Shown here piece after piece: positions 1-6,726 of a DNA stretch of 9,675 nt; the first letter of the stretch is position 1, and each line of letters begins with the position of its first letter. The notes beneath the pieces were generated by a model. It saw nothing but the letters and a program-made list of their open reading frames with translations. It was not told the origin of the DNA and searched no databases. Source of the stretch: Anaerolineae bacterium (GTDB lineage: Bacteria; Chloroflexota; Anaerolineae; 4572-78; NAK82). The stretch spans positions 1 through 9,675 of the forward strand of contig JAUVPY010000055.1 in assembly GCA_030598425.1 (NCBI GenBank), read 5' to 3'. Both the position numbers and the translations under genes were made by a program.

Positions 1-2683
1 ACAAGGCTGTGGGACGAAAGCCGTAAGTGTCCGGCGCTTTGTCAAAGACCTGTTGAGCGACGGTGGGCAGCAGATCCAGCACATGGTCGGCGTCGGCCTG
101 CGCTCCCGCCTGGCCGTAGACCTCCTCCAGAATCTCGTGGTACATGTTGCCCAGGATGAAAACGTCAAACCCCTCTTCCGGCGGCTGGCGCGGCTCCAGG
201 GCCAGGTCTTGCCCCAGCCAAAAATGGAGCGGGCACAGGCCATAAGCCTCCAGGCGGCTGGAACTCCAGACGTGGCTGGGGCCATAGGCCCCCGAAAGCT
301 GCCCGGCCATGCGGGTCAGATCCCCCTCAAAGACTGAAGACACGGACGTCGCGAGGTCATTGGGTGCGGGCTGCGGTTCGACACCCAGCCGGACGCGGAG
401 CACGGCGGCGCTGTGCAGCAGGCGATTGAGGTCCGATGGTTGCAGGTGAGCTGACGGCTTGAAGTCGTCCAGGCCCAGTTGGGCCAGCGCCCGGGTCAAT
501 TCCTCCGGCGAAGCGACCTCGGCCAGCGGCAGGGGATCTTCAGGCCGGATGTGCTCGACCGGCACGTCCACCAGGCGGCGCACCTCTTCCCAGTAAGGGG
601 AAGCTTCCCAGGTTTGACCGTCATCCGCCAGGTAGGGGCGGCAGAGAAGCAGCTTTTCGCGGGCACGCGTTATTGCCTGGTAAAAAAAGGTGATCTCATC
701 ACCGCGCAACCGGGTTTCCAGGGTGGTGAGGCCCGCCTCTGCCAGGGCTCGCCGGTCCCCTTCGCGCAGCAGAATGTCCTCTCGCTCGGGGCGGGGAAAG
801 TCTCCCTCGGCCAGGCCGATGAGGGCAACCGCCCGGAAGGAAAGCCCGCGGGCGTTCAAAACCGATAAAACAGGCAGGGCTGCATCCAGCGGTTCGGGGG
901 GTGGAAGATAGTAGCTGGCACCCTGCACCGCACTGCGCAGTTCCTGGTAAAATTGTTGATAAGAAAAGGTTTCTGTTTCCCCCAGGAATGACTCGGCCAG
1001 GACCAGGCTACGTAAGACGTCTTTGAAGCCGCGTAAGGCGGCGATGTCGCGCAGCGCGGTGGCCCCCACGGCCCGTGCGTGGCTGACCACGCTTGAGCTT
1101 TCGGCGGCTTCGTCGGGAGGGGAGGCGCCGCCAAGAAAAGACGTCGTCAGCCCCGGATCATCGCCGATGAGGTCTTCTACGAACGCGGCATACTCGCGCA
1201 TCGTTGCCTGCGGGGGCGGTGTGATACGGCTTACAAAAGCTTCAAAGGCGTTTTGCAGCGCCAGGGCTTCGGCCTGGGTCAATTGGTCGGGGGGTGTCAA
1301 TTCTTCGTCGGTCACGGGTGGGGGATCGGTGGAGGCCAGACTGACCGACTGGGTCAGGGCCTCGCGCCACTGGTCAAGCCCGCGCAGTACCAGGCCATGT
1401 CGCGCCAGGGCGTCGAGGCGATTGGCGCTGCGCGCGTCCACCCCTGGAACCAATCCCTCAAGATAGGGGCTGCGCCAGGCGTCGAGGACGGGGCGACGCG
1501 CCCACGCGCCGTCGGCGTCGTCGACCGGCAAAGACAGGAGCAGCAAAAGGGCGGTGATGACGGGGTTGGTTGCCAGGTTTATACCCCCGCGCAGGTGGAG
1601 GGTTAGACCAAATTCGGCGGCGATTTCTTCGATGAAGGGCCGGTAAGGCGTCAGATCGCGGGCTACCAGGGCTACTTCTGTGGGAGCCATGTTGTCCCGG
1701 ACCAGACGCGCTTTCAGCCAGCGCAACGCGGCCCGCGTCTCCTCTGCCCGATTCTGAGCCTCCAGAAAGGCCAGCGCCTCGCTATCGCCCCCTCTTTCGT
1801 CTCCCTCCGATGGGAGGGGAAAGGGGAGAGACTGGGGCTCAAAGAGATTGGCTTCCAGGTGCGCCAGGGCAGCCGCGGGCGCGGCGGGGGACTGATCCGG
1901 CAAAGGTTCTGGCTCAAGCTTCAGCGCCAGGCTGATGGCTTGCAGTTCGCGGGTGAAGCGACGCAGGGCCAGGCGCGGTGGACCTGGCGTTGTGCCGGTC
2001 AGGGTGACGATCGTTTCAGCCGCCCGCCCGGCCAGCAGCTTGAGCACGTCCAATTGGGTAGGGTTGAATTCGTCAAAGCCGTCGACGACGAGCAAGCGCA
2101 GGTGATGGCCCAAATCGGGCTGCCGTTCCAGGGCCAGCGCCGCCAGCCAGCCCTGGCCTTCCGTGTCGGCCCAGTTGTGGTCGAGCAGCCAATCCTGGTA
2201 CGTATCGTAAATCTCAGCCAGCTCGATCAGTCGGGTTTCCTGGTCGGGGAGGGTTTGGATCGCTTGCCTGAACGCATCGCGACGGATACCGGCGCGCTTG
2301 AGTTCTTCCAACAGGGCGCGCAGGGCCACCACAAATCCGGGTTTATCACGCAGCGGCGCGTAATGGCGCAGGCGACCTTCATCTGCCAGACGTGCGGCGA
2401 TGCTGCGTATCAATCGATACTGGGCCGCTTCCGGCAGGCGCGGCTCGGGTTTTCTGGTCCAGGTCAGTATCTCCGGGTAGAGGGCATAAAACGTGCCCAC
2501 GCTCACCCCTAGCGCACCGCCACCCGCACCTAAACGGTGGCGGAAGGCGCTCACCTGGGCCTGGTTGGGCAGGACGATGCTGATGGGCGCCAGGGGGTCA
2601 GTGGCGCGGATCTGGTGGATACGTTCCAGGACGTAAGTCGTTTTGCCGTGGCCGGCGGGGGCCAGGTAAATGTACTTTGCCAT
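1..2683 (-). CDS. AddB-like helicase/PD-(D/E)XK nuclease subunit, 3' end beyond the left edge
   Basis: Probable subunit of an AddAB/RecBCD-type complex that unwinds and resects double-strand DNA ends for recombination. It reads open for 894 residues from ATG at 2683 to the window edge. Visible parts: Walker A APAGHGKT (residues 8-15); Walker B-like LLVVDGFDEF (197-206); a UvrD-like motif V region (ARGLSFRAV, then GLAEGDFPR, 611-631); a motif VI-like ITRAR (671-675); and the start of a RecB-type nuclease domain with SSSRLEAYGLCP (Cys817) and GNMYHEILEE (His849). In AddB a Cys in the first of these positions can be an Fe-S ligand. The remaining nuclease residues and any further cysteines fall outside the window. 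Family members usually run to 1000-1150 residues, so roughly 100-250 are missing. No convincing Shine-Dalgarno precedes the ATG; an in-frame TTG lies two codons upstream (2689). A G-rich low-complexity insert sits at residues 284-300. The AddB-like family call is firm. Strict AddB orthology is less so, because no AddA is visible. Confidence 0.88.
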   Translation of the reverse strand, partial: MAKYIYLAPAGHGKTTYVLERIHQIRATDPLAPISIVLPNQAQVSAFRHRLGAGGGALGVSVGTFYALYPEILTWTRKPEPRLPEAAQYRLIRSIAARLADEGRLRHYAPLRDKPGFVVALRALLEELKRAGIRRDAFRQAIQTLPDQETRLIELAEIYDTYQDWLLDHNWADTEGQGWLAALALERQPDLGHHLRLLVVDGFDEFNPTQLDVLKLLAGRAAETIVTLTGTTPGPPRLALRRFTRELQAISLALKLEPEPLPDQSPAAPAAALAHLEANLFEPQSLPFPLPSEGDERGGDSEALAFLEAQNRAEETRAALRWLKARLVRDNMAPTEVALVARDLTPYRPFIEEIAAEFGLTLHLRGGINLATNPVITALLLLLSLPVDDADGAWARRPVLDAWRSPYLEGLVPGVDARSANRLDALARHGLVLRGLDQWREALTQSVSLASTDPPPVTDEELTPPDQLTQAEALALQNAFEAFVSRITPPPQATMREYAAFVEDLIGDDPGLTTSFLGGASPPDEAAESSSVVSHARAVGATALRDIAALRGFKDVLRSLVLAESFLGETETFSYQQFYQELRSAVQGASYYLPPPEPLDAALPVLSVLNARGLSFRAVALIGLAEGDFPRPEREDILLREGDRRALAEAGLTTLETRLRGDEITFFYQAITRAREKLLLCRPYLADDGQTWEASPYWEEVRRLVDVPVEHIRPEDPLPLAEVASPEELTRALAQLGLDDFKPSAHLQPSDLNRLLHSAAVLRVRLGVEPQPAPNDLATSVSSVFEGDLTRMAGQLSGAYGPSHVWSSSRLEAYGLCPLHFWLGQDLALEPRQPPEEGFDVFILGNMYHEILEEVYGQAGAQADADHVLDLLPTVAQQVFDKAPDTYGFRPTAL
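1786..1834. repeat. G/C-skewed palindromic repeat embedded in frame in the AddB-like gene
   Basis: The stretch contains ccctcc-gatg-ggaggg (1803-1818), a perfect 6-bp stem with a 4-base loop, inside purine/pyrimidine-skewed flanks. On the gene strand it encodes residues 284-300, a Pro/Gly/Glu-rich stretch unlike the helical sequence around it. It lies in a linker between the first helicase-like part and the next block. It resembles short repeats found between genes in some Chloroflexota genomes (recollection, not verified). It could also be an ordinary low-complexity linker. Confidence 0.35.
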
Positions 2684-2707
2684 ACACAATACTTAATCTG
2701 AGTTCGA

Positions 2708-2736
2708 TTATTAGACAGGATTTACAAGATTAACAA
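2708..2736 (-). promoter_or_regulatory. Candidate sigma70-type promoter for the AddB-like gene
   Basis: Read on the minus strand, TTGTTA (2736-2731) and TAATAA (2713-2708) are separated by exactly 17 bases. Transcription would start near base 2700, giving a leader of only about 17 nt before the ATG at 2683. That fits the lack of a clear ribosome-binding site. The -35 box and spacer lie inside the nonamer palindrome, so the repeat may have supplied the promoter. This is consensus matching only. Confidence 0.4.
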
Positions 2737-2780
2737 GATTTTTAGCTTTTTTAATCCTGAAAATCCTGTTAATCCTGTCC
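2714..2780. repeat. Imperfect palindrome built from 9-bp tandem units
   Basis: The left arm is three consecutive nonamers: acaggattt, acaagatta, acaagattt (2715-2741). The right arm is three consecutive inverted nonamers: aatcctgaa, aatcctgtt, aatcctgtc (2753-2779). The two arms are imperfect reverse complements around an AT-rich centre, so the whole can fold into a long hairpin. It is AT-rich beside GC-rich genes. Very similar GACAGGATT-type units are, as far as I recall, scattered between genes in several bacterial phyla. It is non-coding and fills most of the spacer between the SEC-C and AddB-like genes. Confidence 0.7.
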
Positions 2781-2802
2781 ATTTTAGTAATTTCCGAACT
2801 GA

Positions 2803-2819
2803 GGTTACTTATTGTAACC
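2803..2819. other. Short hairpin downstream of the SEC-C gene
   Basis: ggttac and gtaacc form a perfect 6-bp stem around a 5-base loop (ttatt). It lies about 30 bases past the stop codon of the SEC-C gene on the minus strand. No T-run follows it on that strand, so it is not a convincing intrinsic terminator. It may only limit 3' decay or be chance. Confidence 0.3.
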
Positions 2820-2847
2820 CTTTCACTATTCCGCGTAGAGCCTTTTT

Positions 2848-3381
2848 TTATTTTCCGCAGCATTTTTTGTACTTCTTACCGCTGCCACAAGGGCAAGGAG
2901 CGTTCCTGGGTATTTTCTCCCTTGTGGCGCGTGGAAGCGTTTCAGATTCTTCAACTGTTTCGGCGTCAACGGTTGCTTTGAACATCTCGTAATGTCTTTT
3001 GATTCTGTTGAGATATCTCTGGTCCTTTAAGACATACGTGACTTTTTGTAACAACGCGGGCGCAAGTTTAGACTGCTGGCTCCACGAGTTCAGTGCAGGT
3101 CCCTTCAATTCTGCTATTATGTCGGGATCATTGTTCCCGAACCATTTGGCGTAATACTTTTTACTCTCCCAACCGTAAGCAATGACGGCAAGTACCTTTC
3201 CCGTTCGCCAGTCCACTACATTAAAAAACGCCCGCCGGCAATCACAATCAGGTTCATTGCAATAGGCTTCTGTCAAACCGTACTCCCCTTCAGGCAAATC
3301 AGGGTCGTCGAAGGCAATCAGAGTACGTGTTTCTTTTTCTGAAATCTCTGGAAATCTTTCATGGAATGGTTCGTATGGCAT
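2848..3381 (-). CDS. SEC-C zinc-motif protein, 177 aa
   Basis: A small soluble protein ending in a canonical SEC-C motif, CPCGSGKKYKKCC (residues 163-175), with a Cys quartet at 163, 165, 174 and 175. This motif was first described at the C-terminus of SecA, where it binds zinc. It is reused as a tail in many unrelated proteins as an interaction or nucleic-acid-associated module. The N-terminal part has a second Cys cluster, C41-x4-C46-x-C48, in an otherwise unremarkable alpha/beta sequence; I do not recognise this domain, so the function is unknown. The ATG at 3381 has a GAGGT-like ribosome-binding site four bases upstream. The gene is clearly more A/T-rich than its neighbours (many AAA, TTT and AAT codons), which suggests separate acquisition. 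It lies between the SNF2 helicase and the AddB-like gene in the same direction, with repeats on both sides. Confidence 0.88.
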   Translation of the reverse strand: MPYEPFHERFPEISEKETRTLIAFDDPDLPEGEYGLTEAYCNEPDCDCRRAFFNVVDWRTGKVLAVIAYGWESKKYYAKWFGNNDPDIIAELKGPALNSWSQQSKLAPALLQKVTYVLKDQRYLNRIKRHYEMFKATVDAETVEESETLPRATREKIPRNAPCPCGSGKKYKKCCGK

Positions 3382-3398
3382 AAATACCTCTTTTGTAG

Positions 3399-3567
3399 AT
3401 CACAACCCTATAATTCGAAAGTAGGGTTGGGCTAACCTTGCGAAGGTTTTAGCCGTGATTTGGCAGCATAATGGTCTTTGCCAGCACAAAAACAAGGCTC
3501 AGCCTGGGTAACCTACAACCTTCGCAAGGTTTACCGCACAATTTCGAATAATCGGCATCACAACCCT
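3399..3567. repeat. Inverted-hairpin element bounded by an 11-bp direct repeat
   Basis: atcacaaccct occurs at 3399-3409 and again at 3557-3567. Just inside are TTCGAA-containing sequences, at 3413-3420 and 3542-3549. Further in, two 15-bp hairpins are exact reverse complements of each other: aaccttgcgaaggtt (3434-3448) and aaccttcgcaaggtt (3517-3531). The first extends to a longer stem, GGCTAACCTT against AAGGTT-TT-AGCC (3430-3454). A further hairpin, aacccta/tagggtt, occupies 3404-3428, and tggca/tgcca pair at 3461-3483. The arrangement looks like a degenerate miniature inverted-repeat element. The right-hand direct repeat covers the stop codon of the SNF2 helicase. No T-run follows the stems, so a plain terminator is less likely. 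Confidence 0.55.
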
Positions 3568-6407
3568 GCCTCCGCTGCTAACTCATAGCCCTTGTTGATC
3601 AAATCCTGCACCGTCTCAATCAGTGTCTCGGCCGTCTCGACCGAGGGGGGAGGGGCTTCTTCCTCGTCGTCGGCGGGTGGCGCGGTCAGTTCGCGGACGT
3701 GGGCCAGGCGGGCGGCCAGGGCAGCATCAATGCGTTTGCTTTCCACCAGTTCGGCCTGCACCAGGCGCGGCGAAGGCAATTCGGGACCGGGCTCGCGGTC
3801 CTTGACGAGGGCCAGGTGGGCCGTCAACGCCCAGCCCAGGGCCTGGTTGATGGGTCGCATAACTTCTTCTGGAAAGCCGCCTTGCAGCACGACGCGGGCC
3901 AGTTGCAGTCGCTTATTGCCAGTATCGAATCCCTCACGGGCTTTTTGTCGACGTTGCGCCTGCCGATCGGGTTCGCGAGCGGCGGCCGGGGCTGGCATGG
4001 ACGGGGCACGATAGATGTCTACTTCGGCCTCCGGCTCGCTTGGTTCCAGGGCACCTCCGGCGAGGGCCAGCAAAGCCCGGTAGCCCTCTTGCTCCATTAG
4101 GTGTAAACCGGGGATGGTGGCCCCTTCGCTTGCGCCGAAATGTTCGGCCAGAAGTTGCTCAATCTGGGACCGCAGCTCGGCCGGCGTCCGGTCAAGGACC
4201 ACCAGGATATTCCCATTGGACGGTGCGCCGGGCAATTGTGGCGCTTGGCGCACCAGCATGATGCGCCCGGGGAAATGGGCGACCAGCCGGTCGGCAAAAG
4301 ATCGCAGCGTCGGCACCGGGGCAGCCTTGGGCGCCAGATCCAGCTTAACTTCGGCCGGCGGCGCGCCCAGCATTTCATCAATTTTTTGCATCAGGCTCTG
4401 GCCGGTGTCGTGGAACGTAATCGCGTCCGGCGCTTCTTCGCTGCCGAAAACGCCGGCAAAGACGTCTCGCTTGGCGGCCAGCGTATCCAGCATGCGTTCC
4501 TCGATGGTGCCTTTGGCAACCAGGTTGATGACATTGACGGTATGCGGTTGGCCGTGACGATGGGCGCGCGCGATGCGTTGATCCAGCACCGCCGGGTTCC
4601 AGGGTAAATCCAGGTTCACAACCAGGCTGGCCGCTTGCAGGTTGAGCCCTACGCCGCCGGCGTCGGTGGAGAGAAAGACCTTACAATCGTCATCTTCGAA
4701 GAAGCGCTCAATGAGGGCTCCCCGTTTGGGCGTCGGCACGTCGCCGCTGAGGGTGACGTGGCCCAGGTTCAGCCTCTCCAACATAGGATAGGTGAGGTGG
4801 AGCATCTTGGTCCACTGGCTGAAGAGGATGGCTTTGTGGCCGTTATTGGCTACCTCGTCGTCCAGGATAGCGGCCAATTCCTGCAACTTGGGCGATGTCT
4901 TTTCACGCTCCTTGGGCGTAAGATCGGGGTCGTGCAAAGCCAGCGCGTTGCAGATGAGGCGCATCTTCACCAGGGCGCCCAGTAAGACCTTGTGCTCTTT
5001 GGGCGTCAGGGGCCGCCGCCGGGCCGTGGCGATGAGTCTGGCCACCGTGCTGCGAAACTCTTCATAGGCTTTCCACTGCGGGTCGGTCATAGGCACGAAG
5101 AAGTTATTGTCGATGCGGTCCGGCAGATCCTCCAACACTTCATCGCGCACGCGGCGCAGGACGTAGGGCGAGATTTGACCACGTAACTCATCCAGGTTCT
5201 TGTAGCCCAGCACTTTGTACGAGCCGGAGGGGCGCCGTTCCACCTGGAAAAAACGTTGGTTAAAGCGCCACAGCGGACCCAGGATGTCGGGATCAATGAA
5301 TTGGAAGATGCTGTATAGTTCGTCCAGACGATTTTCAAGGGGTGTGCCGGTCAACACAAAGGCGTAGGGACTGCGCAGCCGCTTGACGGCGTCGGCGGTT
5401 TTGGTGCGCCAGTTCTTGATGCGTTGGGCTTCGTCTAAGATGATGAGGTTAGGCCCCATGCGGCGCAGATCTTCTTCATCGCGCAGCACCAATTCGTAGT
5501 TGATAATGTTGAAGAAGGCCGGGTCCTGGTACAGACTGCGGCGGGCCTGGACGTTGCCCTCAACGACGCTGACCGAGAAAGAGGTGAAACGCTGAATCTC
5601 TCGCGCCCACTGGTGTTTGAGCGAAGCGGGGCAGACCACCAGCACGCGTTGGATATCGCGCAATTGGTGCAGGAGGCTGATGGCGGCGATGGCTTGCACC
5701 GTCTTGCCCAACCCCATATCGTCCGCCAGCATGGTCCGGCGGCCAAAGGCTAGGTGCATGGCACCTTGTTCCTGGTAGGGGTAGAGCGGTGTGGAGAGGA
5801 GGTTGAGGGAGCGATGGCCGCGCTCGATTTGCGCCAGGAACCATTCTTTCTGGCCTTGAATGGCTTCGATGTCTTGCAGACGCTCTAAATATCCCTCCAC
5901 CCCGGGGGTTATTTGGATAGAATTGCGTTGCCGGGGGGGCAGGGCTTCGAGATCTTGCAACAGCGCGGGCAAAGTCTGGATGGGTGAGCCGGTCAGGATG
6001 CCGTCCGCGTCGAAGTAGCGGGCCAATGTGTCGCGCAGTGCGGGCGGGCCTGGCATGGGGAGAGTGATACGCACCGTTGTTTCCTGGGCGTGATGCAGGA
6101 AAATTTGCGACACCGGCGGTCTTTCCTCCACTGCCTGGTCCCACGTCTCTCCAAGGTTTTCTTTAAGGTGAAGCAACACCGCTTCGATGTGCTTGCAAGT
6201 ACCCAGGAGATTAGTCTTGTAGTCGGCGCAAGTGCAGCTATTGAGCATGTCGGTCAGGGAGCGGATCGGCACGCGATACGTTTGTCCAGACTGCGAGGTA
6301 ATGTCAAAGGTACTATAAACCGTATGCCGCCCGCGATTCTTTATGGCGGCGATATCCTCGGTAGCGCGCTTGCGCCGCCGTTCAATTTGATCTTCCACAC
6401 CAAACAT
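3558..6407 (-). CDS. SWIM zinc-finger SNF2-family helicase (DEAQ box), 949 aa
   Basis: An SF2 ATPase of the Swi2/Snf2 type that translocates on double-stranded DNA and remodels protein-DNA complexes. In order: a SWIM zinc finger with C58-x-C60 and C71-x-H73; the first helicase lobe with motif I ADDMGLGKT (228-236), motif II LDEAQ (324-328) and motif III LTGTP (352-356); and the second lobe with ILFSQW (527-532), STDAGGVGLNLQ (580-591) and motif VI DQRIARAHRHGQ (609-620). All key ATPase residues are present. Residues 681-949 are an unassigned extension with an Ala/Pro/Glu-rich linker and a helical tail. The start at 6407 is chosen because AGGAGG lies 9 bases upstream. A start 28 codons further up (6491) has no such site and is in the promoter region. 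The stop lies within a repeat. Function in repair, transcription recycling or defence cannot be separated from sequence alone. Confidence 0.95.
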   Translation of the reverse strand: MFGVEDQIERRRKRATEDIAAIKNRGRHTVYSTFDITSQSGQTYRVPIRSLTDMLNSCTCADYKTNLLGTCKHIEAVLLHLKENLGETWDQAVEERPPVSQIFLHHAQETTVRITLPMPGPPALRDTLARYFDADGILTGSPIQTLPALLQDLEALPPRQRNSIQITPGVEGYLERLQDIEAIQGQKEWFLAQIERGHRSLNLLSTPLYPYQEQGAMHLAFGRRTMLADDMGLGKTVQAIAAISLLHQLRDIQRVLVVCPASLKHQWAREIQRFTSFSVSVVEGNVQARRSLYQDPAFFNIINYELVLRDEEDLRRMGPNLIILDEAQRIKNWRTKTADAVKRLRSPYAFVLTGTPLENRLDELYSIFQFIDPDILGPLWRFNQRFFQVERRPSGSYKVLGYKNLDELRGQISPYVLRRVRDEVLEDLPDRIDNNFFVPMTDPQWKAYEEFRSTVARLIATARRRPLTPKEHKVLLGALVKMRLICNALALHDPDLTPKEREKTSPKLQELAAILDDEVANNGHKAILFSQWTKMLHLTYPMLERLNLGHVTLSGDVPTPKRGALIERFFEDDDCKVFLSTDAGGVGLNLQAASLVVNLDLPWNPAVLDQRIARAHRHGQPHTVNVINLVAKGTIEERMLDTLAAKRDVFAGVFGSEEAPDAITFHDTGQSLMQKIDEMLGAPPAEVKLDLAPKAAPVPTLRSFADRLVAHFPGRIMLVRQAPQLPGAPSNGNILVVLDRTPAELRSQIEQLLAEHFGASEGATIPGLHLMEQEGYRALLALAGGALEPSEPEAEVDIYRAPSMPAPAAAREPDRQAQRRQKAREGFDTGNKRLQLARVVLQGGFPEEVMRPINQALGWALTAHLALVKDREPGPELPSPRLVQAELVESKRIDAALAARLAHVRELTAPPADDEEEAPPPSVETAETLIETVQDLINKGYELAAEAGL

Positions 6408-6416
6408 GGCGGTTGC

Positions 6417-6422
6417 CCTCCT
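6417..6422 (-). promoter_or_regulatory. Ribosome-binding site fixing the SNF2 helicase start
   Basis: AGGAGG on the minus strand, within a purine-rich run, lies 9 bases before ATG 6407. It is a perfect Shine-Dalgarno match, and it excludes the longer reading frame from 6491 as the likely product. Confidence 0.8.
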
Positions 6423-6456
6423 CCCTTGGCTTACTGGGGTTTGATACAGACGTGTA

Positions 6457-6485
6457 ATAATGTATTTTACTTCAAACGATACCAA
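6457..6485 (-). promoter_or_regulatory. Candidate promoter for the SNF2 helicase
   Basis: On the minus strand TTGGTA (6485-6480) and CATTAT (6462-6457) are 17 bases apart, giving a start near 6450 and a leader of about 43 nt that contains the ribosome-binding site. The -35 box lies about 11 bases from the end of the miniature element at 6497. Consensus matching only. Confidence 0.4.
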
Positions 6486-6496
6486 GCGCAAGAGTA

Positions 6497-6653
6497 GGGG
6501 ATTCGAAGCAGAACGAGGCGAAAAAAGGTTGAGGCAGACTCATGATGCCTCCTGGGTGAAGCCACTGTCTCAGAGTGGGGTTGATGGACTCGCTAAACGC
6601 CGCAGAGCGCTCCTGGTGGCCTCTCAGACTTATTAGTTCTGCTTCGAATCCCC
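6497..6653. mobile_element. 157-bp MITE-like element with 18-bp terminal inverted repeats and 5-bp target duplication
   Basis: The left end ggggattcgaagcagaac (6497-6514) and right end gttctgcttcgaatcccc (6636-6653) are perfect reverse complements. Directly outside them is the same pentamer, GAGTA, at 6492-6496 and 6654-6658, as expected for a target-site duplication. The 121-bp interior has no recognisable gene; it holds a hairpin gaggca/tgcctc (6531-6551) and no transposase remnant. Movement would therefore need a transposase in trans. Ends starting GGGG with 5-bp duplications are typical of the Tn3 family, but Tn3 ends are normally about 38 bp, so the parent family is uncertain. It occupies about half of the intergenic region between the divergent helicase and membrane-protein genes. 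Confidence 0.82.
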
Positions 6654-6667
6654 GAGTAACCACCTGT

Positions 6668-6696
6668 TTGCAAAAAGGGAGGGCGAATGGTAGACT
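6668..6696 (+). promoter_or_regulatory. Candidate promoter for the membrane protein gene
   Basis: TTGCAA (6668-6673) and TAGACT (6691-6696) are 17 bases apart, 10 bases outside the right target duplication of the miniature element. Transcription would start near 6703, giving a short leader with AGGAGG at 6710-6715 ahead of ATG 6727. Consensus matching only; a second AT-rich box, taatat, at 6701 is an alternative -10. Confidence 0.38.
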
Positions 6697-6726
6697 CACA
6701 TAATATATTAGGAGGCACCCCTTCTC

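Noticed and set aside
1859..2512. 217-codon plus-strand reading frame
   Set aside because: It lies opposite the AddB-like gene, whose Walker motifs are on the other strand. Its residues are rich in Arg/Gln/Gly with no recognisable motif.
2803..2819. Hairpin after the SEC-C gene as an intrinsic terminator
   Set aside because: The stem is only 6 bp and no T-run follows it on the minus strand, so it is kept only as a low-confidence structure.
3382..3421. Promoter for the SEC-C gene upstream of 3381
   Set aside because: A TTATAG-like box can be found on the minus strand near 3411, but no acceptable -35 box stands at 16-18 bases, so it was not listed.
6408..6491. Longer N-terminus for the SNF2 helicase, starting at 6491
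   Set aside because: No ribosome-binding site precedes it and it would cover the candidate promoter. A perfect AGGAGG precedes 6407 at normal spacing.
6497..6653. The TTCGAA shared by the miniature element ends and the 3399-3567 element as evidence of one family
   Set aside because: The shared stretch is only about 6-7 bases and itself palindromic. The remaining ends differ, so chance is enough to explain it.
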